Source: CAYNVQ01 sp964400735
GTDB taxonomy: Bacteria; Acidobacteriota; Aminicenantia; Aminicenantales; Aminicenantaceae
NCBI GenBank assembly: GCA_964400735.1
Contig: CAYNVQ010000004.1
Location: forward strand, 248,001-312,000
DNA length: 64,000 bases
Direction of reading: 5' to 3'
Shown here one piece after another: positions 36,472 to 43,575 of the stretch (its first letter is position 1; each line of letters begins with the position of its first letter). Made by a program: the position numbers and the translations under genes. The notes under the pieces were generated by a model. That model was not told the DNA's origin. It saw only the letters and a list, made by a program, of their open reading frames with translations, and searched no databases.

Positions 36472-37263
36472 GTGAGCGATAGAAGAATAGCCATAGTGAC
36501 AGGGGCCGGTAGGGGCATCGGACGCGGCATTTGCCTGGAGCTGGCCAGAGAAGGTTTCGGTATCGCCGGCGTGGACATCCTTGCCGACCCGAAGAACAAA
36601 GAAGTGGGCCTTTTCGAAGTCAAGGAAAGGATAGAAAATAGAGGAGGAGACTTTTTTCCACTAAAAGCCGATATATCTGACCTGGAGACCCAGGGAAAAA
36701 TTCTGGAAGAAACCCATAAGAGATTCGGAAGAATCGATGTGCTGGTGAACAATGCGGGAGTGGCTCCGGAAAGAAGGATGGATGTTATGGAGACGACTCC
36801 TGAAAGCTATGACCGCGTGCTGGCGGTCAATTCAAGAGGGACTTTTTTCCTCACCCAAAAAGTTTCCAGATATATGATCAAACAGACCCAGGAGAATCCG
36901 GGACAAAAACCGTGCATCATTTTCATCTCGTCCATTTCTGCCTATGTCTCTTCCCCTTCCCGGGCAGAATATTGTATTTCCAAGGCTGCCCTGAGCATGA
37001 CGGCCAGGATATATGCCGACCGCCTGGCCGAGCATGGAATAAACGTGTATGAAGTGCGGCCCGGAATCATCGGGACCGATATGACGGCTCCGGTAAAGGG
37101 AAAATATGATAAGCTCATCGACGAAGGTCTCGTTCCCCAGAAGCGTTGGGGATTTCCTGAAGATGTGGCCAGAGCCGTCACCTCTTTGGCCCGAGGCGAT
37201 TTTGCCTATTCGACCGGGCTGGTGGTGGAAGTCAGCGGCGGCATGAACATAAGGCATCTTTGA
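36472..37263 (+). CDS. short-chain dehydrogenase/reductase (3-oxoacyl-ACP reductase-like)
   Basis: A 263-residue classical SDR, NAD(P)H-dependent. The cofactor motif TGAGRGIGRG is at residues ~9-18, VNNAGVAPE at ~92-100, the catalytic Ser in FISSISAY and the Tyr-x3-Lys pair in EYCISK. The start is GTG at 36472, preceded by GAGGGAAA; no ATG fits the family N-terminus better. Annotation as a 3-oxoacyl-ACP reductase is the default for this subgroup. Given that the next gene is a KDPG aldolase / KDG kinase fusion, it may instead be a sugar-acid dehydrogenase feeding 2-keto-3-deoxy intermediates. The C-terminus ends VEVSGGMNIRHL. Confidence 0.85.
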   Translation: MSDRRIAIVTGAGRGIGRGICLELAREGFGIAGVDILADPKNKEVGLFEVKERIENRGGDFFPLKADISDLETQGKILEETHKRFGRIDVLVNNAGVAPERRMDVMETTPESYDRVLAVNSRGTFFLTQKVSRYMIKQTQENPGQKPCIIFISSISAYVSSPSRAEYCISKAALSMTARIYADRLAEHGINVYEVRPGIIGTDMTAPVKGKYDKLIDEGLVPQKRWGFPEDVARAVTSLARGDFAYSTGLVVEVSGGMNIRHL

Positions 37264-37348
37264 GATTGCATCTGTCTTTGGCGCCTTATCAGCATATATA
37301 GGATGCTCCTAAGGAAGACATACTGGACGAGAGAAAAGGAGGCTGGAG

Positions 37349-39097
37349 ATGAAAAAGTCGGAAAAGGCATTCGAGTGGATGAAAAAGGCCCGTTTGATGG
37401 CCTTATTGAACCCGAAGAGTTCAGAAGAATGCGTGAGGGCTTACGAAATCTGTAAGGATCAGGATGTTGTGCTCGAGATTGCCTATCGTTCCGAACATGC
37501 TTCTGCGGGAATAAAGGCCATTTTAGATAAGTATCCAGAAGCCTTGGTTTTGGCCGGAACGGTAATGACGGGTGCCCAGGCTGCCGAAGCCATAGGGGCG
37601 GGGGCTGCCGGCGTGGTCTCGGCCGATACCATACTCGAGGTCATAGATGTCTGCATAAAAAACGACATCATGTGTATTCCGGGAGGACTTTCCGATGCCG
37701 GTAAGCAGCTCGTCCAGAAAGCTTCCGGATATGGATGCACACTGGAGGACCTCCGCAAAGATTATCCCTATCAGTGGGTCTACAAGCTCTTTCCCGCCTT
37801 TTCTGGGGGATTATCCCACATCGACTTGGTCCAAGCCTGGAGAGGACCCTATAGGGACCTCGAAGTTGTCTATACTGGGGGACTCACCCAGGAGTCTCTC
37901 AACATAGCCGTGCGAAAGGACCCTAAGGGAATTTTTTGTGCTTCTGCTCTGGCCAAGCATATCCATGAGCCTGAAAAGATGGAAAAGGAGATCAGGCTGT
38001 GGAAGGAAGCGCTCAGCCCTGAAATCATAAAGGAGAAAATCCCTCCGGCAAAAAAAACGGCTGCCGGTGCTCAAATCCCAAAGGCCGTCACTTTGGGTGA
38101 ACTGATGCTGCGCTTGTCGCCTCCGGCTGGTGTCCGTCTCAAGCAGGCTGGAGTCTTGGACGTCCATTTCGGAGGGGCAGAGGCCAATGTGGCGGTTTCT
38201 CTGGCGCAGTTCGGACTGCAAGCTTGTTTTGTGAGCGCTTTGCCCGACGATGATTTGGGAGAAAACGCCCTGTCCGAGCTAAAAAGGTACGGTGTGGACA
38301 CCCGTTTCATCTTGCGAAAGGGAAAGCGTTTGGGGATCTATTACCTGGAGCATGGCCATGGATCCCGACCATCGAAGGTGATTTACGACCGGGCTTCCTC
38401 TGCAGTTTCGGAAATCAGGCCTGAGGAGGTGGATTGGGAAAGAATCTTGGATGGCGCGAGTTGGTTCCATTGGACAGGGATTACCCCGGCGCTGAGCGGC
38501 TCGCTGTTGGAGACACTCAAAAATGGATTGGAAGCCGCCAGAAAAATGGGCGTCACAGTGAGCACCGACCTGAACTACAGGAAAAAGCTCTGGAGCGAAG
38601 AGAGGGCCGGGCATATCATGTCTGAATTGATGCCCTATGTGGACCTTCTGATCGGAAACGAGGAAGATCCTACTAAGGTGTTCGGGATCAAGGTGAAAGG
38701 AACGGATGTCGAATCCGGTAAACTGAGTATTGAGGGATACGAAGAAATGATGGGGGCCTTGATCGACAGGTTCGGCTTCAAAAAAGTGGCCATCACGCTG
38801 CGGGAAAGCCTTTCTGCTTCGGAGAACTACTGGTCGGCCTGCTTGCACGATGGCCGGAAATTTTTCCAAGGACCGCGACACCGGGTGTGGGTCATGGACA
38901 GGGTGGGCACAGGGGATGCCTTCGCTGCCGGGCTTATATTCGGTCTTCTCAGCGGGAAAAAGGATCCCGATGCCCTCTCTTTCGGTGTGGCCGCCGCTTG
39001 TTTGAAACACTCCATCTGGGGAGATTTCAGTATCGCCAGCGTGGGGGAAGTGGAACGACTTGCCGCAGGCAGCATCTCGGGAAGGGTCCAGCGCTGA
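37349..39097 (+). CDS. fusion of KDPG aldolase and 2-keto-3-deoxygluconate kinase (PfkB family)
   Basis: A 582-residue two-domain enzyme. The N-terminal ~210 residues are a class I KDPG/KHG aldolase: Glu43 (LEIAYRSEHA), AGTV at ~70 and the Schiff-base Lys146 in YKLFPA. After a linker (~225-243, KEKIPPAKKTAAGAQ) the C-terminal ~335 residues are a PfkB-type sugar kinase with the entry motif LGELMLRLSPP, the anion-hole motif GTGDAFAAG and catalytic Asp523. Together these perform the last two steps of 2-keto-3-deoxygluconate breakdown: phosphorylation to KDPG, then cleavage to pyruvate and glyceraldehyde 3-phosphate. The enzymes are usually separate (KdgK, Eda). The stop is 25 bases before the next start. 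Confidence 0.88.
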   Translation: MKKSEKAFEWMKKARLMALLNPKSSEECVRAYEICKDQDVVLEIAYRSEHASAGIKAILDKYPEALVLAGTVMTGAQAAEAIGAGAAGVVSADTILEVIDVCIKNDIMCIPGGLSDAGKQLVQKASGYGCTLEDLRKDYPYQWVYKLFPAFSGGLSHIDLVQAWRGPYRDLEVVYTGGLTQESLNIAVRKDPKGIFCASALAKHIHEPEKMEKEIRLWKEALSPEIIKEKIPPAKKTAAGAQIPKAVTLGELMLRLSPPAGVRLKQAGVLDVHFGGAEANVAVSLAQFGLQACFVSALPDDDLGENALSELKRYGVDTRFILRKGKRLGIYYLEHGHGSRPSKVIYDRASSAVSEIRPEEVDWERILDGASWFHWTGITPALSGSLLETLKNGLEAARKMGVTVSTDLNYRKKLWSEERAGHIMSELMPYVDLLIGNEEDPTKVFGIKVKGTDVESGKLSIEGYEEMMGALIDRFGFKKVAITLRESLSASENYWSACLHDGRKFFQGPRHRVWVMDRVGTGDAFAAGLIFGLLSGKKDPDALSFGVAAACLKHSIWGDFSIASVGEVERLAAGSISGRVQR

Positions 39098-39122
39098 AAG
39101 GCTGAACATAAAGGTGAACACG

Positions 39123-40097
39123 ATGAAAGCTCCACTAGCTTGTCTTGGCCTGATATTTATTTTCGTCGGCTTCATGGTTTTTCCCGTCAGTCCGGGAGGT
39201 ATCGAATTTCTTCCTTTCCGGTCAGCGAGTGTTGCTGGGAAGGCTTTGGCCTTCTCTACCGGAAAAATCGAAAATCTGAAAAAGCGGTTGGAAAGCGAGA
39301 TCCAGCCATCCGGAGCAGAAGTGGGCCTGGCCCTCAAGGATTTGGAGTCCGGGGAGGAGTTGCTGATCCATGCCGAAGAGGTGATGCACGCGGCTAGCCT
39401 GATGAAGGTGCCGGTGATGATCGAGGTTTTCAAGCAGGCCGGAAGAGGCAAGTTCGCCCTCGAGGATAAGATTCTTGTCGAGAACCGATTCAAAAGCATT
39501 GTGGACGGAAGCTCCTATTCGCTCCTCGTGGCCGATGATTCCGATGACGACATCTATCGGTTCATAGGGAAGGAATTATCTATCAGAGATTTGGTGGAGC
39601 GTATGATCACGGTGAGCAGCAACCTAGCCACCAACATCCTCATCGAACTTGTGGGGGCGAAGAATGTCATGGAGACCTTGGATGATTTAGGGATTCACCA
39701 TATGGAGGTCCTCCGCGGGGTGGAGGATACCAAGGCCTATGAGAGAGGCCTCAACAACAGGACCGATGCTTTGAGCATGATGCAGGTCATGCTGTCCATC
39801 GCAGAGGAAAAAGCCGGATCGGCAGAGGCCTGCCAGGAGATGATTGGGATCCTGGCGCAGCAAAAGTTCCGGGCTAAGATTCCGGCCGGTATTCCGGAAG
39901 GAGTTAGAGTGGCCAACAAGACAGGCTCCATTACCCAAATCGATCATGATGCCGCCATCGTTTTTCCAGAGGGGCGAAAACCCTATATCCTTGTCGTTTT
40001 GACACGAGGCATGGAAAGGCGTGAAGATGCCGAGCGATTGATCGCCAAACTGAGCCGGCTTGTGTACGAGTATCTGGCGGTGAACGAAACAAAATAG
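39123..40097 (+). CDS. class A beta-lactamase-like serine hydrolase
   Basis: A 324-residue exported protein with a signal sequence (residues ~3-22, LACLGLIFIFVGFMVF). Serine beta-lactamase / penicillin-binding fold motifs are present: Ser92-x2-Lys95 in AASLMK, SNLATN in the position of the SDN motif (S-N-L here), and KTGS near the C-terminus. An omega-loop Glu of true class A enzymes could not be placed with certainty. ATG 39123 is used because AAAGGTG is just upstream and the signal peptide starts there; the longer frame from 39060 overlaps the previous gene. It may hydrolyse beta-lactams or be a DD-peptidase-like paralogue; resistance cannot be claimed. Confidence 0.8.
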   Translation: MKAPLACLGLIFIFVGFMVFPVSPGGIEFLPFRSASVAGKALAFSTGKIENLKKRLESEIQPSGAEVGLALKDLESGEELLIHAEEVMHAASLMKVPVMIEVFKQAGRGKFALEDKILVENRFKSIVDGSSYSLLVADDSDDDIYRFIGKELSIRDLVERMITVSSNLATNILIELVGAKNVMETLDDLGIHHMEVLRGVEDTKAYERGLNNRTDALSMMQVMLSIAEEKAGSAEACQEMIGILAQQKFRAKIPAGIPEGVRVANKTGSITQIDHDAAIVFPEGRKPYILVVLTRGMERREDAERLIAKLSRLVYEYLAVNETK

Positions 40098-40146
40098 GAA
40101 AGAGAAAGATGAGTTTTCTAACAGCCCTGAAATCGGAGGACATTCG

Positions 40147-40872
40147 ATGACCAAAAGTGAAGTCTTCAAAGGATTTTCCAGACAAACTGTCCAGTTTTTC
40201 GAAAATCTCAAGAAAAATAACACCAAAAATTGGTTCGAGAAGCACAGGGGGGACTACGAGGAATTTGTCCTGAAGCCGGCCAAGAATTTTGTCGCGGCCA
40301 TGGGGAAGAGGCTGCGGACCGAAATCCCCGGTATAGTGGCGGTCCCCAAGGTCAACAAGTCGCTTTTCCGGATAAACCGGGATACCCGTTTCAGCCTGGA
40401 CAAATCCCCTTACAAGACCAATCTGGGCATTTTTTTCTGGGAGGGGACCCGGCCGAGGATGGAATGTGCGGGATTCTATTTTCATCTGGAACCGCCCAAC
40501 ATCGTCCTGGGTGGCGGTCTCTACATGTTCCCCAATTATCTTTTCGACACTTACCGGAATTCGGTGGTTCATCCCCGCTACGGAAAGGAGCTGGCGGACA
40601 TCCTGTCCGAACTCAAGAAGAAGGGAGTTCGAATCGAGGGAAAACACTACAAGCGTGTCCCTGGTGGCTATAATCCGTCCCATCCCAACGCCGAGTACCT
40701 CTTGCATAAAGGACTTTATATCGGCAATGAAACAGCCATTCCCGAAGAACTTTATTCCGAAGATTGGATAGACTACTGCTGGAAGGTGTATCGGCTTTCC
40801 TTCCCGCTTCACCGCTGGCTGGTGGCCATGACGAGAAGGCATAAGGTGGTGCCCTTGAGCAGGTCAAACTAA
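40147..40872 (+). CDS. DUF2461 family protein
   Basis: A 241-residue protein of the DUF2461 (TIGR02453) family, cytoplasmic, function unknown. Conserved parts seen are FFENLKKNNTKNWFEKHR (residues ~18-35), the FRINRDTRFSLDKSPYKTNL motif with conserved Arg/Asp, and GLYMFPN in the middle. The length is normal for the family. The ATG follows a GGAGGACATTCG track. It lies between a beta-lactamase-like gene and a GH15-like gene on the same strand, with gaps of 49 and 32 bases, so co-transcription is possible. Confidence 0.88.
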   Translation: MTKSEVFKGFSRQTVQFFENLKKNNTKNWFEKHRGDYEEFVLKPAKNFVAAMGKRLRTEIPGIVAVPKVNKSLFRINRDTRFSLDKSPYKTNLGIFFWEGTRPRMECAGFYFHLEPPNIVLGGGLYMFPNYLFDTYRNSVVHPRYGKELADILSELKKKGVRIEGKHYKRVPGGYNPSHPNAEYLLHKGLYIGNETAIPEELYSEDWIDYCWKVYRLSFPLHRWLVAMTRRHKVVPLSRSN

Positions 40873-40904
40873 TCGAAAAGATCTGGGGAAAAGAGAAGAT
40901 AGCC

Positions 40905-42938
40905 TTGATCGAAGTCGAGGAACATTTCTATGATGACGATCCCTCTCGGGGTCAACCGGATGTCCGTATCCGGCTCAAAGACGTTTCTTATTTTTTTCTA
41001 GGGAATGGGTCGATCCAGGCCGCGGTACAAATCGCTTCCTCAGGTGAAGGCACACCTGTGGGACTTTTGATTATGAATCCCGAGCGCCTGGCCAAAAAGA
41101 GGGAAGCACTGACCATGAGCCCGAAGTCGGGATTGGAAGCCACCCTGCTCCAGATACGTTCCGGAAGAGAATCATTCACCTGCCGGAATGGAACGGTGCA
41201 TGTTCGATGGTCCGAGGAGCATAGAATGCCGGCTGTTCAAGTAATGTGGTCCTGTGCAACCTATGAAGTCCACGAGTCTTTTTACTGCAGCACAATGTCC
41301 AAGCCTGAACTGGTACGGGAGGTTCGGGTGAAAAATCTACTGGGAAAGTCGGTCCTGGTTTCGATAAAGACCGGATGCCCGGGATCATTCGCTGAAAAAA
41401 AAGTGAGACTGAAGGCTAGCGGGATGAGACGGATCTTTTTTCGATACACCTTAGATGCTTCTCTACAAAGGGTGCACCTGGATGTGAAGGATGCTCTTAA
41501 AAACAGCCCCGGTCTCCTTCGCTATTGGCAAAATACAGCCGAAGTGGAATTCGATCATCCGCTGCTGAATCATTATTTTTTTTCGGCCCGGTCCCAGCTC
41601 CCTGCGGTCATTTCCAGCTCAGGCCGGGTGGACGGAAGCATCTGGCAGTACAACCGGGAGTGGGTCCGGGACCAGGCCATGATGGCCGTGGGCCTTACCC
41701 TGTCCGGACAGCACCGGCTGGCCCGGACTATTCTGCAGCGCCTGCTTTCCGAGTTCGTGACAGAGGAGGGACAGCCTGTCGATTCGAGTGAAATCCGCCA
41801 CTACGAAGAGGTGGAATTGGACCAGAACGGGGTGCTCCTTCATGCGCTGAAGCATTATGTCCTTTGGACCTGGGATCTCGACCTCCTAAAAGAAAACTGG
41901 GAGAGGATCAGGGCTGTGGCCGGGTTTCCGCTCCGAGATGTTTTTCGACACCCCGCCTCCGGACTGTTGGCCAACTCAAGGGAGTACTGGGAGAGGCACC
42001 GGGCTTTCGGTATCCGAAAAGGCATGGAACTGGCGCATCAGCTCTTTGTCTCGTTAGGGCTTGGAGATGCCGCCTTTCTTTCGCGCCTTATCGGCAGGGA
42101 AAAGGAAGGGCTTCACTGGAGGGCCGAGGCCATAAGATTGAAACAGGCCATGCTCGAGGATCAGCGCTACGGTCTGGTGGAAGGAGGCCGTTTCATCAAG
42201 AGAAGATCAGTGAATGGGAGGGTGCAGAAGTCCATCCAGGCCTCACCTGAAGCACACCTTCCTCCGCAAGTTCCTTTGGCCCGAAGGGGAGAGCATCTAC
42301 TCCATCCGGATACCTCCATGGTCCTTCCTATCGCCTTCGAATTCGTCCCGGCCGACTCTTCTCTGGCTCAAAACACGATGTCCGCCATCGAAGCACTCTG
42401 GAACCAGGACTGGAAAGGTGGGGGATACGGGCGCTATCATATCAGTTCGGAGCCCGATTCACCGGGTCCCTGGCCCTTCCCTTCGCTGTTTGCGGCCCGA
42501 GCCTACGCGGAGATGGCCGAGGGGGAAAAGGTATGGCAGATCCTGGATTGGCTGAACACAATTCCCGGCGCCCATTCTGGAGCCTGGTTCGAGTTCTACG
42601 GCCAACGGATAGCCCCTCCCTTTCCTCAGGTTGGGGTGACACCTTGGACCTGGGCGGAAATGATCATCCTCCTGGTACATCATGTTATCGGGGTCAGACC
42701 CCAATCCGATTACCTCTTGATCCGTCCCAAGCTTTTGCCAGGTATAAAGCACATAAAGGCCTCATTCCCAATCAGAAACACCCGCCTTGTCCTCGAAATC
42801 GAATCAAAAACTCAACAGGAGCCCTTCCCAGTCCGATCAAACGGCAGGGTCCTTCGGGTTTCGAATGGGGAAGCGGCCTTGGCTTATTCGGAAAAAGAGA
42901 TGCAGGTCGATATCTCGCTTCCCGAAGCTCTTGAATAG
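40905..42938 (+). CDS. GH15-like (alpha/alpha)6-barrel glycoside hydrolase
   Basis: A 677-residue protein. The N-terminal ~210 residues are a beta-sandwich like that preceding bacterial glucoamylases. The catalytic (alpha/alpha)6 barrel spans ~225-590, with the hallmark IWQYNREWVRDQAMMAVGLT (the Trp-x-Arg-Asp motif binds sugar at subsite -1) and ELDQNGVLLHAL. GH15-type enzymes release glucose from alpha-glucans or related disaccharides; GH63-like activity on glucosylglycerate is an alternative that the neighbourhood makes worth testing. The start is TTG 40905; the frame is open further upstream, so the exact start is uncertain. There is no signal peptide, so the protein is probably cytoplasmic. 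Confidence 0.78.
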   Translation: MIEVEEHFYDDDPSRGQPDVRIRLKDVSYFFLGNGSIQAAVQIASSGEGTPVGLLIMNPERLAKKREALTMSPKSGLEATLLQIRSGRESFTCRNGTVHVRWSEEHRMPAVQVMWSCATYEVHESFYCSTMSKPELVREVRVKNLLGKSVLVSIKTGCPGSFAEKKVRLKASGMRRIFFRYTLDASLQRVHLDVKDALKNSPGLLRYWQNTAEVEFDHPLLNHYFFSARSQLPAVISSSGRVDGSIWQYNREWVRDQAMMAVGLTLSGQHRLARTILQRLLSEFVTEEGQPVDSSEIRHYEEVELDQNGVLLHALKHYVLWTWDLDLLKENWERIRAVAGFPLRDVFRHPASGLLANSREYWERHRAFGIRKGMELAHQLFVSLGLGDAAFLSRLIGREKEGLHWRAEAIRLKQAMLEDQRYGLVEGGRFIKRRSVNGRVQKSIQASPEAHLPPQVPLARRGEHLLHPDTSMVLPIAFEFVPADSSLAQNTMSAIEALWNQDWKGGGYGRYHISSEPDSPGPWPFPSLFAARAYAEMAEGEKVWQILDWLNTIPGAHSGAWFEFYGQRIAPPFPQVGVTPWTWAEMIILLVHHVIGVRPQSDYLLIRPKLLPGIKHIKASFPIRNTRLVLEIESKTQQEPFPVRSNGRVLRVSNGEAALAYSEKEMQVDISLPEALE

Positions 42939-42955
42939 CTCTTTTCGCTATTCAA
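42931..42955 (+). terminator. perfect 9-bp hairpin overlapping the stop codon
   Basis: TTGAATAGC (42931-42939) pairs perfectly with GCTATTCAA (42947-42955) across a seven-base loop. The TAG stop of the GH15-like gene lies inside the left arm. There is no T tract after the stem, so it may act as an mRNA 3'-end stabiliser or a Rho-independent terminator of atypical kind. Confidence 0.4.
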
Positions 42956-43250
42956 TCCCTTATGATTCAGATCCCTTTTTCGATATGGGGCCAATTCTTT
43001 ATTTTGTCACGCTTAACGAATACCTCCTCTGTGGCCTCATTCTGGATTTTCGTTGAATAAGTAGAATAACCTGGACTTTCACTTTTCTTCTGGGGTGATA
43101 TGCCTGTAAGGTTCGTCTTTCATGATTTAGGATGAAGGATCTTTTTACTTATTTTGGCAACCTTTTGAGAGCCATCTGCGTATATATTCATGACGATTAG
43201 TTTGAAATCTTCAAAGATATCAGAATACGGAATGAAGGGACATCAAATCG
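42956..43250. other. intergenic region before the PadR gene
   Basis: No gene seen. It contains the terminator-like hairpin at 43116-43146. A TTGAAA at 43202 could be part of a promoter for the PadR gene, but the matching -10 box is unconvincing. Confidence 0.4.
43116..43146 (+). terminator. candidate Rho-independent terminator
   Basis: TCTTTCAT (43116-43123) and ATGAAGGA (43132-43139) form an eight-pair stem, including one G-T wobble, around an eight-base loop, followed by TCTTTTT (43140-43146). It lies 178 bases beyond the GH15-like gene and would end its transcript before the PadR promoter region. Confidence 0.45.
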
Positions 43251-43574
43251 ATGGCAAATTTGACAAGACAGGAAGAACAAGTTTTGATGGCTGTCCTCAA
43301 TCTCGGAGATGAGGCTTACCTGGTTACAATACGGGAGAAGGTCAAAGAATTCACGGGAAAGACCTATTCTTTTGGAACCATATATGTCCCTCTCAACCGC
43401 CTTGAAAAGAGAGGATATTTAGAATCCTATTTGGGCGAACCCACTTCCATTCGGGGAGGAAAGGCCGTGAAATATTATTCTCTGACAAAGCAGGGGCTTG
43501 ATGTCTTGGAAGAAATCCGTCTTCTTTATCATCGCATGTGGAAAAATTTTGCTCCAAATCTGGATAAAAAATAG
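43251..43574 (+). CDS. PadR family transcriptional regulator
   Basis: A 107-residue winged-helix protein of the PadR family: LTRQEEQVLMAVLNLGDEAY, then the recognition helix TYSFGTIYVPLNRLEKRGYL and the wing with GGKAVKYYSLTKQG. It lacks the long C-terminal dimerisation helices of larger PadR proteins. The next gene begins one base after the stop and encodes an orphan permease. This pairing is common in Acidobacteriota, where the regulator is thought to repress the adjacent permease. It probably binds its own promoter; no operator was identified. Confidence 0.92.
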   Translation: MANLTRQEEQVLMAVLNLGDEAYLVTIREKVKEFTGKTYSFGTIYVPLNRLEKRGYLESYLGEPTSIRGGKAVKYYSLTKQGLDVLEEIRLLYHRMWKNFAPNLDKK

Positions 43575-43575
43575 A

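Noticed and set aside
36162..36752. 196-residue minus-strand frame upstream of and across the SDR gene
   Set aside because: Half of it is antisense to the SDR gene and half lies in a degenerate repeat.
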